A DNA stretch of 52,302 bases from Planctomycetia bacterium (GTDB lineage Bacteria; Planctomycetota; Planctomycetia; Pirellulales; JALHLM01). Shown piece by piece: positions 23,304-31,298 of this stretch. The stretch lies in the NCBI GenBank assembly GCA_034440135.1, contig JAWXBP010000016.1, positions 1-52,302 on the forward strand, given 5' to 3'. The position numbers and the translations under genes are program-made. The notes beneath the pieces are model-generated. The model saw nothing but the letters and a program-made list of their open reading frames with translations. It made no database searches and had not been told where the DNA came from. How positions within the stretch are numbered: the stretch's first letter is position 1; the number at the start of each line of letters is the position of its first letter.

Positions 23304-24791
23304 ATGAAGATTCAGCGTTTCCTCGAACATCACGGCGTGCTCAGCAATCCCTTCGCCGAGGAGGATGCGCAGACCGATCCGGTGTTCAAAGATCACTGCA
23401 TCTCCGGCACGTACCATCCGGCCTGGGACAAGGTGTACGGCGAGCCTGGCGAACCGGCGACCTCGGTGGTGTTCGGCGAAAAAGGCGCCGGCAAGACGGC
23501 GTTGCGATTGCAGATCGTCCGCCACTTGGAAGAATTCAATCGCGTCCATCCGCAAGAGCGGCAGTTCGTCATCGAGTATGACGACTTCAATCCGTTCCTG
23601 GATCGTTTTCGCGAAAAGCTGCCGTCGCGCCGCCGCCGCCCGGATTTGATGCTGGCCGAATGGCGTCTGTGGGACCACATGGACGCGATCCTGTCGTTGG
23701 GCGTGACATCGCTGGTGGATCGCGTGCTCGGACAAGGCTCGCACGCATCCGGAACGCAGCGTCCCGAAGTCGAACGCTTAGATCACTGGCAGCGCCGCGA
23801 TTTGTTATTGCTGGCCGCCGCGTATGATCGCACGCTCGCCGAGCCGATCGAAGGGCGCTGGCGGCGGCTCGCGCGCGTGCTCAAGTTTTCCACCTGGACC
23901 TCGCAGTGGCCGATCGTCCTAGGCCTACTCGTCACCGCCGCGGTCGTGGCGATTCTGGCCGCGCAGGGCGCCTGGAATCAACTCTGGAGCCGCTTCCCCT
24001 GGCCGTATTTGTTGGTGCTGGCGGGTTGGACGCCGTGGCTGTGGCGCATGTGGGCGTCGTTTTGGCCAGCAAACGCCTTGCAACGCCATTGCCGCGTGAT
24101 CGATCATCGGCCGTGGGCGGTCTCGCGCCTGTTGGCCCTGTTTCCGTATCGTGAAATCGCCGGGCAGCCGCTACCGAATAAGGATCGCACCGACGATCGC
24201 TACGAGCTGCTGGTAAAGTTCCAATCGGTGCTGCGGAGCCTTGGCTATACCGGCATCGTGGTGCTGGTCGACCGCGTCGACGAACCGCATCTGATCAACG
24301 GCGCATCGGAATTGATGCGGCAGCTCATTTGGTCCATGCTCGACAACAAATTCCTCAAGCATCCTGGCTTGGGAATCAAATTGCTGTTGCCGATCGAGCT
24401 CGGGCACGACGTCGATCGCGAGGAACGCGACTTTTACCAGCGCGCCCGGCTCGACAAACAGAACATGGTTCCTTCGCTAAACTGGTCGGGCGAGGCCTTG
24501 TTCGACGTCGCCAATGCCCGGTTGCAGGCCTGTGCGAAAGACGGGGCGAAGCCGAACATCCGCTCCCTTTTGTCCGACGGCATTTCCGAACGCCGGTTGA
24601 TCGATTCCTTCCGGCAACTGCGCGTGCCCCGGCATTTGTTCCGGTTCTTGTACCGGCTGCTCGTGGCTCATTCCAACGCCCATACGAACGAACAACCGGT
24701 CTGGCAGATCTCGCCCGAGACCTTCGAATCGACGTTGGCGATCTACCTCCGCGACCAGGACGCTTTCGACCGCGGCCGCGGCGCGGGGTGA
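23304..24791 (+). CDS. Membrane-spanning P-loop NTPase
   Basis: This is an ATPase-fold protein of 495 aa with two predicted membrane helices, at about residues 202-221 and 233-254, inserted in the nucleotide-binding region. Walker A is GEKGAGKT (58-65) and Walker B is GIVVLVDRVDEP (317-328), so about 250 residues and the membrane hairpin separate them. This architecture is reminiscent of KAP-type P-loop NTPases, in which a transmembrane pair is inserted between the two motifs; membership is an inference. C-terminal segments (SDGISERRLIDSFRQLRVPRHLFRFLYRLL) look like a helical lid and effector region. ATG at 23304 is chosen because the codons from 23214 encode a Pro/Arg/Ala-rich stretch without structure. 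Function unknown; membrane-linked signalling or defence is possible. Confidence 0.7.
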   Translation: MKIQRFLEHHGVLSNPFAEEDAQTDPVFKDHCISGTYHPAWDKVYGEPGEPATSVVFGEKGAGKTALRLQIVRHLEEFNRVHPQERQFVIEYDDFNPFLDRFREKLPSRRRRPDLMLAEWRLWDHMDAILSLGVTSLVDRVLGQGSHASGTQRPEVERLDHWQRRDLLLLAAAYDRTLAEPIEGRWRRLARVLKFSTWTSQWPIVLGLLVTAAVVAILAAQGAWNQLWSRFPWPYLLVLAGWTPWLWRMWASFWPANALQRHCRVIDHRPWAVSRLLALFPYREIAGQPLPNKDRTDDRYELLVKFQSVLRSLGYTGIVVLVDRVDEPHLINGASELMRQLIWSMLDNKFLKHPGLGIKLLLPIELGHDVDREERDFYQRARLDKQNMVPSLNWSGEALFDVANARLQACAKDGAKPNIRSLLSDGISERRLIDSFRQLRVPRHLFRFLYRLLVAHSNAHTNEQPVWQISPETFESTLAIYLRDQDAFDRGRGAG

Positions 24792-24792
24792 T

Positions 24793-24946
24793 TCGGAATG
24801 CCGAAATCCGAATGACGAATCAATTCCGAATGTCGAATGTCTAAATGGCCACGCCCCGCCATCTTTCGTAGAGCCCCTGTTTCGACATTCGGATTTCGAC
24901 ATTCATTCGTCATTCGAGCTTCGAAATTCGACATTCCGCTTGCCCC
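24793..24946. repeat. Repeat family J (GAATGTCGAATG), copy 2
   Basis: Units GGAATGCCGAAATCCGAATG and CCGAATGTCGAATGTC (24795-24841) face inverse units TTCGACATTCGGATTTCGAC, ATTCATTCGTCATTCGAG and AAATTCGACATTCC (24900-24946). The arms are imperfect and built of repeated 10-12-bp units. It sits between the NTPase stop and lpxD. Confidence 0.8.
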
Positions 24947-25027
24947 TGCACAGCTACTCCGGGTACATTTTCCGCCCGAGCTTAGCTTGGGTGACATTGC
25001 GTACCCGCACGGAAAGGAATCCGTCCC

Positions 25028-26083
25028 ATGGCCGCGACATTGGCCGAATTGGCGTCCTTAGTTCAGGGGACGGTCCGCGGCGACGAGCAGTTCCGCGTCG
25101 AAGGCGCGAAGACCTTGCGCGACGCCGGGGCGAACGACATTAGCCTGATCGATCACGCCGACAAACTGCCGAAGCTCAACGGCTCGGCGGCCGGCGCGGT
25201 GGTGATTCCGCGAGGTCTCGCGGGGGTTTCCCGGCCCGCAATTGAAGTGGACGACGTTCACCAGGCGTTTACCGGGCTGGTCCTGCATTTTCGGCCGGCG
25301 CGGACGGCGGGCGCGCGGGGAATTCATCCGACGGCCTCGATCAGCCACACCGCCACGCTGGGAAACAATGTCTCGATTGGCCCCGGCGCGACGATCGGCG
25401 ACGACTGCGTGATCGGCGATGGCGGCACGATCCACGCCGGCGCTCATCTGATGGCTGGCTGCCGACTTGGACGCGACGTCACAATGTTTCCGGGCGCGGT
25501 GCTGTATGACGAGACCATCGTTGGTGATCGCGTCACGATTCACGGCGGCGTGATCGTCGGCGCCTACGGTTTTGGCTATTCCCAAAAGAACGGGCGACAC
25601 GAGATCTCCGCACAACTGGGTTGGGTGGAAATCGAAAGCGACGTGGAGATTGGCGCGGGCGCGACGATTGATCGCGGCACTTATGGTCCCACGGTGATCG
25701 GTGAAGGGACGAAAATCGACAACCAGGTCCAGGTTGCCCACAACTGCCGCATTGGCAAACACAATCTACTTTGCGCCCAGGTCGGTATCGCCGGCAGCAC
25801 GTCGACCGGCGACTACGTCGTGATGGGCGGACAAGTCGGCGTGCGCGATCACGTCCACATCGGCCGTGGTGCGGTGATCACGGCGATGGCAGGTATCACG
25901 AACAACGTTCCGGACGGCGTCGTGATGATGGGCATTCCGGCCACGCCGATCCGCGAGCAACACGTCAAGCAAGCTGCTTGGACGAAGTTGCCCGAGATGC
26001 GTGCGCAGTTCCGCGAGTTAGTCCGCCAGGTGACCGAGTTGCGCGAGCGATTAGGTTTGGCGAATGAAAAGAAGGCGGCATGA
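25028..26083 (+). CDS. lpxD: UDP-3-O-(3-hydroxyacyl)glucosamine N-acyltransferase
   Basis: It adds the second hydroxyacyl chain in lipid A synthesis, using acyl-ACP (351 aa). The N-terminal uridine-binding domain ([26 protein letters not shown]) is followed by a left-handed beta-helix of hexapeptide repeats from about residue 100 ([25 protein letters not shown] and onward). The catalytic histidine lies in [13 protein letters not shown]. The C-terminus is a helical extension. ATG at 25028 has AAGGAA about 8 nt upstream. The next gene is lpxI, so two lipid A steps are adjacent; the intervening gap contains a single arm of the family K repeat. Confidence 0.93.
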   Translation: MAATLAELASLVQGTVRGDEQFRVEGAKTLRDAGANDISLIDHADKLPKLNGSAAGAVVIPRGLAGVSRPAIEVDDVHQAFTGLVLHFRPARTAGARGIHPTASISHTATLGNNVSIGPGATIGDDCVIGDGGTIHAGAHLMAGCRLGRDVTMFPGAVLYDETIVGDRVTIHGGVIVGAYGFGYSQKNGRHEISAQLGWVEIESDVEIGAGATIDRGTYGPTVIGEGTKIDNQVQVAHNCRIGKHNLLCAQVGIAGSTSTGDYVVMGGQVGVRDHVHIGRGAVITAMAGITNNVPDGVVMMGIPATPIREQHVKQAAWTKLPEMRAQFRELVRQVTELRERLGLANEKKAA

Positions 26084-26084
26084 G

Positions 26085-26119
26085 GAAGTTTGAAGTTTTC
26101 AGTGTTCAGTTTTCAGTCG
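26085..26119. repeat. Repeat family K, single arm
   Basis: GAAGTTTGAAGTTTTCAGTG followed by TTCAGTTTTCAGT lies immediately after the lpxD stop. It matches the reverse arm at 14051-14080 over most of its length, but no matching second arm is seen before lpxI. Confidence 0.7.
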
Positions 26120-26158
26120 AGTAAAGTGAACTCATCACTCATCACTTGTATCTCACCC

Positions 26159-27046
26159 ATGCCCGCGACAACAGCAGCCGGTGGTCCTCCGCGCGTCGGA
26201 TTGCTTGCTGGTTGGGGGCGTTATCCGATCGTGGTCGCCGAAGCGTTGCGAGCGCAAGGCTATTCGATTTATTGCCTGGGATTGAAGGACAACGCCGATC
26301 CGGCATTGCGCGAGATTTGCGCTGACTTTGAGTGGCTGGGCATGGCGCAGTTGGGGAAAGCGATTCGCTACTATCGCCGGCAGCGCTGCACGCAGATCAC
26401 TATGGCCGGCAAGATTCACAAGGTGCAACTGTTTCAACCTTGGGTGTGGTTGAAGATCGTGCCGGATTGGCGGGCGGTGAAGTGCTATTACCCGCACTTC
26501 TGGTTGACGAAGAGCGATCGCAAGGATGACACATTACTGGGCGCGGCGATTGCGGAGTTCGCGAAGGATGGCATCACCGTCGCACCGGCCACCGATTTTG
26601 CTCCGGAGTTGCTCGTGAAAGCAGGACAACTAACGCGTCGCGGACCAACGGCGGCGCAAGTCGCTGATATGGATTTCGGCTGGTCGTTGGCCAAGGAGAT
26701 GGGTCGGCTCGACGTGGGGCAGAGCGTCGCTGTGAAAGGCCGCGCCGTGTTCGCCGTGGAAGCGATCGAAGGGACCGACGAATGCATTCGCCGCGCGGGG
26801 CAACTTTGCCGGTCCGGCGGCTTCACCGTCGTGAAGACCGCGAAACCGCAGCAAGACATGCGGTTCGACGTCCCGACGATCGGCGTCGGCACGCTGGAAA
26901 CGATGGTACAGGCCGGCGCGGCGGCGCTGGCCATCGAAGCCGATAAAACGATCATCCTCGACGAGGCGGCGGTGCTGGAGTTCGCCAATCGCCACGGCCT
27001 GGTGATCGTCGCGCGACGCAACGATGCGCAAGCCGCGGCGGCGTAG
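26159..27046 (+). CDS. lpxI: UDP-2,3-diacylglucosamine pyrophosphatase, LpxI type
   Basis: It hydrolyses UDP-2,3-diacylglucosamine to lipid X and UMP (295 aa), using the LpxI mechanism rather than LpxH. The N-terminal domain begins RVGLLAGWGRYPIVVAEALRAQGY. The C-terminal domain contains the conserved QSVAVKGRAVFAVEAIEGTDECIRRAG and LVKTAKPQQDMRFDVPTIG-like region (here VVKTAKPQQDMRFDVPTIG), where substrate and metal bind. ATG 26159 is preferred; an in-frame start at 26090 would translate the repeat at 26085-26119. It is co-directional with lpxD, 75 bp downstream, and supports a lipid A-containing outer membrane. Confidence 0.92.
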   Translation: MPATTAAGGPPRVGLLAGWGRYPIVVAEALRAQGYSIYCLGLKDNADPALREICADFEWLGMAQLGKAIRYYRRQRCTQITMAGKIHKVQLFQPWVWLKIVPDWRAVKCYYPHFWLTKSDRKDDTLLGAAIAEFAKDGITVAPATDFAPELLVKAGQLTRRGPTAAQVADMDFGWSLAKEMGRLDVGQSVAVKGRAVFAVEAIEGTDECIRRAGQLCRSGGFTVVKTAKPQQDMRFDVPTIGVGTLETMVQAGAAALAIEADKTIILDEAAVLEFANRHGLVIVARRNDAQAAAA

Positions 27047-27062
27047 CGCGGCTTTTCGCGCC

Positions 27063-27127
27063 AAGCCCAGGGAAGGTCGTCCATGACTTCCGCCCATGGA
27101 GCGGTTTCGACGACCTTCCCTGGGCTT
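27063..27127. repeat. Inverted repeat family E, copy 3
   Basis: AAGCCCAGGGAAGGTCGTC (27063-27081) and its perfect inverse (27109-27127) enclose 27 nt. It lies between lpxI and the convergent FG-GAP gene. Arm length is 19 bp, the longest of the three copies; the inner bases GTCGTC differ from the GGCC of the others. Confidence 0.92.
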
Positions 27128-27152
27128 AACAGCGCGGCATACCGATCACCGT

Positions 27153-28370
27153 CTATTTCTTCCCCGTGTAAACGCGCACATTCTTCGTCGCGCGGCCGAC
27201 GGCGACAATGTCCGTGAGTCTGTCTCGATTCAAATCTGCGGCCCCGAGGTCTTCCACGGCGACGCCGGCAGGATCGACGAGTTGCCGTGTCCAAGTGATT
27301 GCGCCGGCGACGTCCACAGCCGGATCGTAGATACGCACGCCGCGCGGGTTGGCTTCGTCGATGGAGTCCCGCACGCCGATGATCAATTCCTCGTCGGCGT
27401 CGGCGTCGAGATTCGCGCACCAGACGCCGTGGCCCCATTTAAGTTGTTCGTCGAGCATGTGGCGATCCCAGAGCGGTTGCGCGGCGTCGGCCGGTCGTGT
27501 GTAGACGACGACTTGAAACCCGTGCCAAGGCTCGACGGTGGCGATGTAGTCGCGGCCGTTCGCCAATTGCCCGCGCTTGATTTCACTTGCTCCGCGCGAC
27601 GGTGCGCCTTCGACCTGGTAGCCGGCGCCGATCACGGTTCTTCGCCAGGTATCGTCGTCGTTGCGTTCCAGCAGCGACACGCCTTCGAAGCTGACCGTGA
27701 GTAGGTCGAGCTTGCCGTCGCCGTTCAGGTCAGTCGGCCAGAAGTTATGCGCGACGTGCAATTCCTCATTGAGCACCGTCGCTGGCCAGCGATCTTTGAG
27801 GGGGGCGGCGGGGATCGAATACGCCATCAGGCGCACGGTCTTCTCGGCGAACGCGGGGCCCGTTGTGCCTGCGCCCAAGAGCGGCAGCATCACCAACTCC
27901 GGCTGGCCGTCTCCATGGAGATCGACCCACCGCATGCGATGCACGCTCGGCTCGTCGGCGATGTGCCGCACCGTCCACGGCTCATCGAGCGTCGCGCCCG
28001 GCGTCAACCATTGCACGGTGCCGACCGCGTTGGAATCGAGTCCCTTCCAGCCGGCGCCGATGGCTAGGTCCAACCGCCCGTCGCCGTCGATGTCGTGCGG
28101 CGCGACGCAGACATTGTCGCGCGCCGTGGTACCGGCCGTGATCACGCGCCGCTGCCAGGAGGGATTTTCGTACCAGAGCACGCGTTCGGTATCGACGACG
28201 ATAATATCGAGCCGCCCGTCGGAGTTCACGTCGGCGAGCGAGACGGCGTATCCCACGCCCAGTTCGCGCTCTGGCTCAGCCATGTCGAACGCCCATTCCG
28301 CCTCGAGGCGAGAAGTGCCAGGCAGCAGGCAAGCGCAAATGAACGAAACAATCCAGTAACGGCGGTGCAT
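27153..28370 (-). CDS. Secreted FG-GAP/VCBS repeat protein
   Basis: This is a secreted beta-propeller-like protein of 405 aa. A signal peptide (MHRRYWIVSFICACLLPGTSRLEA) precedes about six or seven FG-GAP/VCBS units marked by DxNxDGxxD-type calcium sites: DVNSDGRLDIIVVD, DIDGDGRLDLAIGAGWKG, DLHGDGQPELVML, DLNGDGKLDLLTVSFEG, NLDADADEELIIGVRD and DLNRDRLTDIVAVGR. VRVYTGKK ends the protein. Planctomycetes have many such proteins in surface or substrate-processing roles; the ligand is unknown. It is convergent with lpxI, and co-directional with the DUF11 lipoprotein upstream. Confidence 0.9.
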   Translation of the reverse strand: MHRRYWIVSFICACLLPGTSRLEAEWAFDMAEPERELGVGYAVSLADVNSDGRLDIIVVDTERVLWYENPSWQRRVITAGTTARDNVCVAPHDIDGDGRLDLAIGAGWKGLDSNAVGTVQWLTPGATLDEPWTVRHIADEPSVHRMRWVDLHGDGQPELVMLPLLGAGTTGPAFAEKTVRLMAYSIPAAPLKDRWPATVLNEELHVAHNFWPTDLNGDGKLDLLTVSFEGVSLLERNDDDTWRRTVIGAGYQVEGAPSRGASEIKRGQLANGRDYIATVEPWHGFQVVVYTRPADAAQPLWDRHMLDEQLKWGHGVWCANLDADADEELIIGVRDSIDEANPRGVRIYDPAVDVAGAITWTRQLVDPAGVAVEDLGAADLNRDRLTDIVAVGRATKNVRVYTGKK

Positions 28371-28446
28371 CGAGGACGTTCTCCGGAGCAGAGCAAAGCC
28401 ACGCCCGTCATTAAACCTGCCGCGTCACCGCATTTCAACTTCGCAA

Positions 28447-30795
28447 CTAATCCGTTCCCGAGATTACCCGGGTTTCGGCCTCGGCGGCGACCGGTTGCGC
28501 GAGGCCGGTGCTCGCGATCTCCGCGGTCACGCGTGCCGCTCCCGGCGTGACACCGCGGGCGACGACACGGAACGATACCGGCTCGCCAGGACGAATTTCC
28601 GCCAGCGGATCGAACCGCACGCGCTGGCCTTCGACCTGCGCGCCGACTCCGCCCGGTCCGACGGTTCCGGCCGGTACCGCGGTCAGTTCCGGCGGCAGCG
28701 TGACGGTGACGACGACATTGGTATCAGCGCTCGTGCCCTCGTTGGTGATGCGCACTTCATAGAAGCCAGTTTTGCTCACGGCCAGCGGATCGCGGCTGTC
28801 GAACATCGTGGCGGAGAGTTTGCTCGCCGCGGCGCGAACGCTCATGCACTTCTGATCGTCGGCCCGCAGTTGCTCGCGGCAGGTGACGGTCACGGAACTG
28901 CAGATGGAATTGCCCGCCGAAACGCAGCGGTATTTCACTTTGAAGGTCTTCGACGCCCCGGCGGCCAGTGTCGCGAGGGGTGTCCAGCGGATGTCTTCGC
29001 CGACGCGTTCATGTGCCGACGGCGCCAATTGTAGCGCAGTTAATCCAGGGTCGAACTGATTCAAAACCGTGACGTCATGCAAATCGGTGGCGCCGTTGTT
29101 GGTCACTTTGATCGTGAACAACGGCTCGTCGCCCGTGTTTCCGCTGGCCGGCCCGGCGCATTCGACGAGCAAATCGCCTTGTTGCGCGGCGCCGGACGCT
29201 GCCGGCGGAATGCTTGGCGCAGGCTCGGTCGATGGTGGCGGTTCGTAGGGAGTACCGACCGGCGGAGGCGCGACGTTGAGGTCCGTCGCCAGCACGTTGC
29301 CTTGTCCTTGCGCGAGCGTCGTCGTTCCGTCAGATGTATAAACGATGACGGTATGCTGCCATTCCCCGGCGGCGAGTACCGTGAAGTTCAATGGCTGCGT
29401 GCGCGACTGTCCCGGCGGAATGGACGCCAAATCGAGCTCAACCATCTTTTGGCCCGGCGCGCTGCGCTCGATTTCATGCTCCAGACCGGCGTCGTACTCG
29501 TCGCGCACGAGCAACGGTCCGGTGGCGGTCGTGCCGAGGTTCGCGATCGTGATCTCGCATTTCACAACCTCGCCGACCGACGCGGCGGGCGGATTCGAAA
29601 TGCGGACGCTTAGCTGCGACCCAGCCGGCGCTGTCGGCGTCGGATCCGGTTCGACGGCGGCGGGTTGAATGGGCGCGGGATCAAACGGGGCGCTTGCTGG
29701 CGGGGAAGGTGTGATCGGCGTGCCGGCGCCGGACCAACTCACGCGCGTCATGCCCGTGGCCACGGTCAAGGTCCGCCCGTCATAGCCCGACAGCGTGCCG
29801 GGGCGGATAACTTCGACGCGCACGTCGGTCGTGCCGGCCGCAGCGGTTGCCTGTTGAAGATCAACCGTGGCTTCGCCTTGCGGGCTGGTTTCCAACTCCA
29901 CCGATTGCCCGTCGCCCGCGCCAAAGCTGGCAGGCGCGCCGCCGGCGACTGAGTACCGCACACGGTAACCGGTCAGCGCGGTCCGATCCGAAAGCCGCAG
30001 CAGCGAGGTCGTCAGGGCCTGTTCCCCGCCAGACGGCGCCGAGGTCGACGGCGGGAAGCTCCATTGAGCATCGATCCAATAGATGCGCGCAGTGCGTTGA
30101 CGAGCTTCCCACGCGCCGAGCTGCGGCGCGAAGGCAGTCACGTGGCTGATGCCTTCCGCCGGCGAAGAGACGCTGATCCAAGTTTGCCCAGCGGTGATTG
30201 GCAGGTCGTCGGCCGTCGAGGCGGTGCCGCGGTTGAGGATGTAGTTGCGTGTCGCCGTGGAACTGATGGCGTAGTCGGCGTCGATTTTCTGCGCCGAACC
30301 TGCGCCGCCGAACAGCCAATCGAGCGGCGCGCGTTGACTGATCGTCGCCACGTGGCCGACGCCGGACGGATCGATCGTCCATTCGACGCGTTGTCGCGGC
30401 TGGAGCACCTGCTGCGAACCGAACACGCCAGCCACGAGCGTGACTTCGCTGCCCACCGGCGCGATTATATCCGCCGGGGCGAGTTGCAAGACAACCTCGG
30501 GCGCGGAGGACAACACTACCGGCGGCGCGGGAATCGGAATCGTCGGCAATGCCGGGGCAGGGGCCATCACCACCGGCGGAGCGATGATCGGCGCACACCC
30601 GGGCGCGGCGGCGCCGGTCGGCGGCGGCGCGATTGTGGTCACGCTGGAACTTCCGACGGGAGGGTCGACGACGAGCAGTCCGCGGCCGCTGGGGTCGAGT
30701 CGGGGCATGCCGCCGGCACAGCCGCCGACGCAGAGCGCGAGAAGCGCCCAGCCGCAGCGCGCAGCATGGCTCCGATGTTGACCGATGGTCGTCAT
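28447..30795 (-). CDS. DUF11 repeat lipoprotein
   Basis: This is a large (782 aa) probable surface or periplasmic lipoprotein. The N-terminus MTTIGQHRSHAARCGWALLALCVGGCAGG carries a lipobox (VGGC). A Pro/Ala/Ile-rich stretch follows, then a beta-rich region, then at least three DUF11-type conserved-repeat domains in the C-terminal half: VRISNPPAASVGEVVKCEITIANLG with GPLLVRDEYDAG, then VECAGPASGNTGDEPLFTIKVTNNGATDLHDVTVLNQFD, and FYEVRITNEGTSADTNVVVTVTLP. These beta-sandwich units are usual in surface-exposed proteins. ATG 30795 is chosen because it gives the lipobox signal; the upstream extension to 30876 does not. The downstream FG-GAP gene begins 76 bp after its stop. Confidence 0.85.
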   Translation of the reverse strand: MTTIGQHRSHAARCGWALLALCVGGCAGGMPRLDPSGRGLLVVDPPVGSSSVTTIAPPPTGAAAPGCAPIIAPPVVMAPAPALPTIPIPAPPVVLSSAPEVVLQLAPADIIAPVGSEVTLVAGVFGSQQVLQPRQRVEWTIDPSGVGHVATISQRAPLDWLFGGAGSAQKIDADYAISSTATRNYILNRGTASTADDLPITAGQTWISVSSPAEGISHVTAFAPQLGAWEARQRTARIYWIDAQWSFPPSTSAPSGGEQALTTSLLRLSDRTALTGYRVRYSVAGGAPASFGAGDGQSVELETSPQGEATVDLQQATAAAGTTDVRVEVIRPGTLSGYDGRTLTVATGMTRVSWSGAGTPITPSPPASAPFDPAPIQPAAVEPDPTPTAPAGSQLSVRISNPPAASVGEVVKCEITIANLGTTATGPLLVRDEYDAGLEHEIERSAPGQKMVELDLASIPPGQSRTQPLNFTVLAAGEWQHTVIVYTSDGTTTLAQGQGNVLATDLNVAPPPVGTPYEPPPSTEPAPSIPPAASGAAQQGDLLVECAGPASGNTGDEPLFTIKVTNNGATDLHDVTVLNQFDPGLTALQLAPSAHERVGEDIRWTPLATLAAGASKTFKVKYRCVSAGNSICSSVTVTCREQLRADDQKCMSVRAAASKLSATMFDSRDPLAVSKTGFYEVRITNEGTSADTNVVVTVTLPPELTAVPAGTVGPGGVGAQVEGQRVRFDPLAEIRPGEPVSFRVVARGVTPGAARVTAEIASTGLAQPVAAEAETRVISGTD

Positions 30796-30913
30796 AGTTC
30801 GCCTCAACTGAAAATTACCACCAAAAAAGCGGCATGCGTCGCTTTTCGGCAACGTAAGGCGAGGCGAAATGACCACGCGGCGGAAGAACCGCTACGATTG
30901 AAACCACGTGCGT

Positions 30914-31285
30914 CTAGAATTGCACCGGGCTGACGCCGAGGTCGACAATGCTGCAGGCGACGACGACGTTCAGGCCGCGCGATTCCGCGGCTTCGATGAG
31001 CTCCGGGCTCTCGCTGCCGGGATTGAGCCACAACTCCCGGCATCCCTTGGCGGCGATCTCGTCGATCATGCCGAGGCCGATCTTGGGCGGCAGATACACG
31101 CTGATGCGGTCGAGCTCGACCGGCACGTCGGCGAGCCGCGCGTAGACGGCGAGCCCCTCGATCCGGCCCCCTTTGGGATTCACCGGGTAGACGTCATAGC
31201 CCTGCTGCTGATGGGCGCGGAGCGACTTGTTGCCGAACTTGCTGGGATCGGCGCTGGCGCCGAGGATGGCCACGGTCTTGGGCAT
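30914..31285 (-). CDS. CoA-binding domain protein (YccU-like)
   Basis: This is a Rossmann-fold CoA-binding protein of 123 aa. VAILGASADPSKFGNKSLRAHQQQGYDVYPVNP is the family opening, and YLPPKIGLGMIDEIAAKGCRELWLNPGSESPELIEAAESRGLNVV follows. It lacks the catalytic domains of succinyl-CoA synthetase, as in the stand-alone YccU group; the role is unclear. It lies 13 bp downstream of the HEAT-like gene on the same strand, so the two are probably co-transcribed. Confidence 0.92.
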   Translation of the reverse strand: MPKTVAILGASADPSKFGNKSLRAHQQQGYDVYPVNPKGGRIEGLAVYARLADVPVELDRISVYLPPKIGLGMIDEIAAKGCRELWLNPGSESPELIEAAESRGLNVVVACSIVDLGVSPVQF

Positions 31286-31298
31286 GGAATCGATTCGC

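Noticed and set aside
22596-23744. 382-codon minus-strand open frame spanning the secreted protein and NTPase starts
   Set aside because: It covers two supported genes and an intergenic gap, with no domain similarity.
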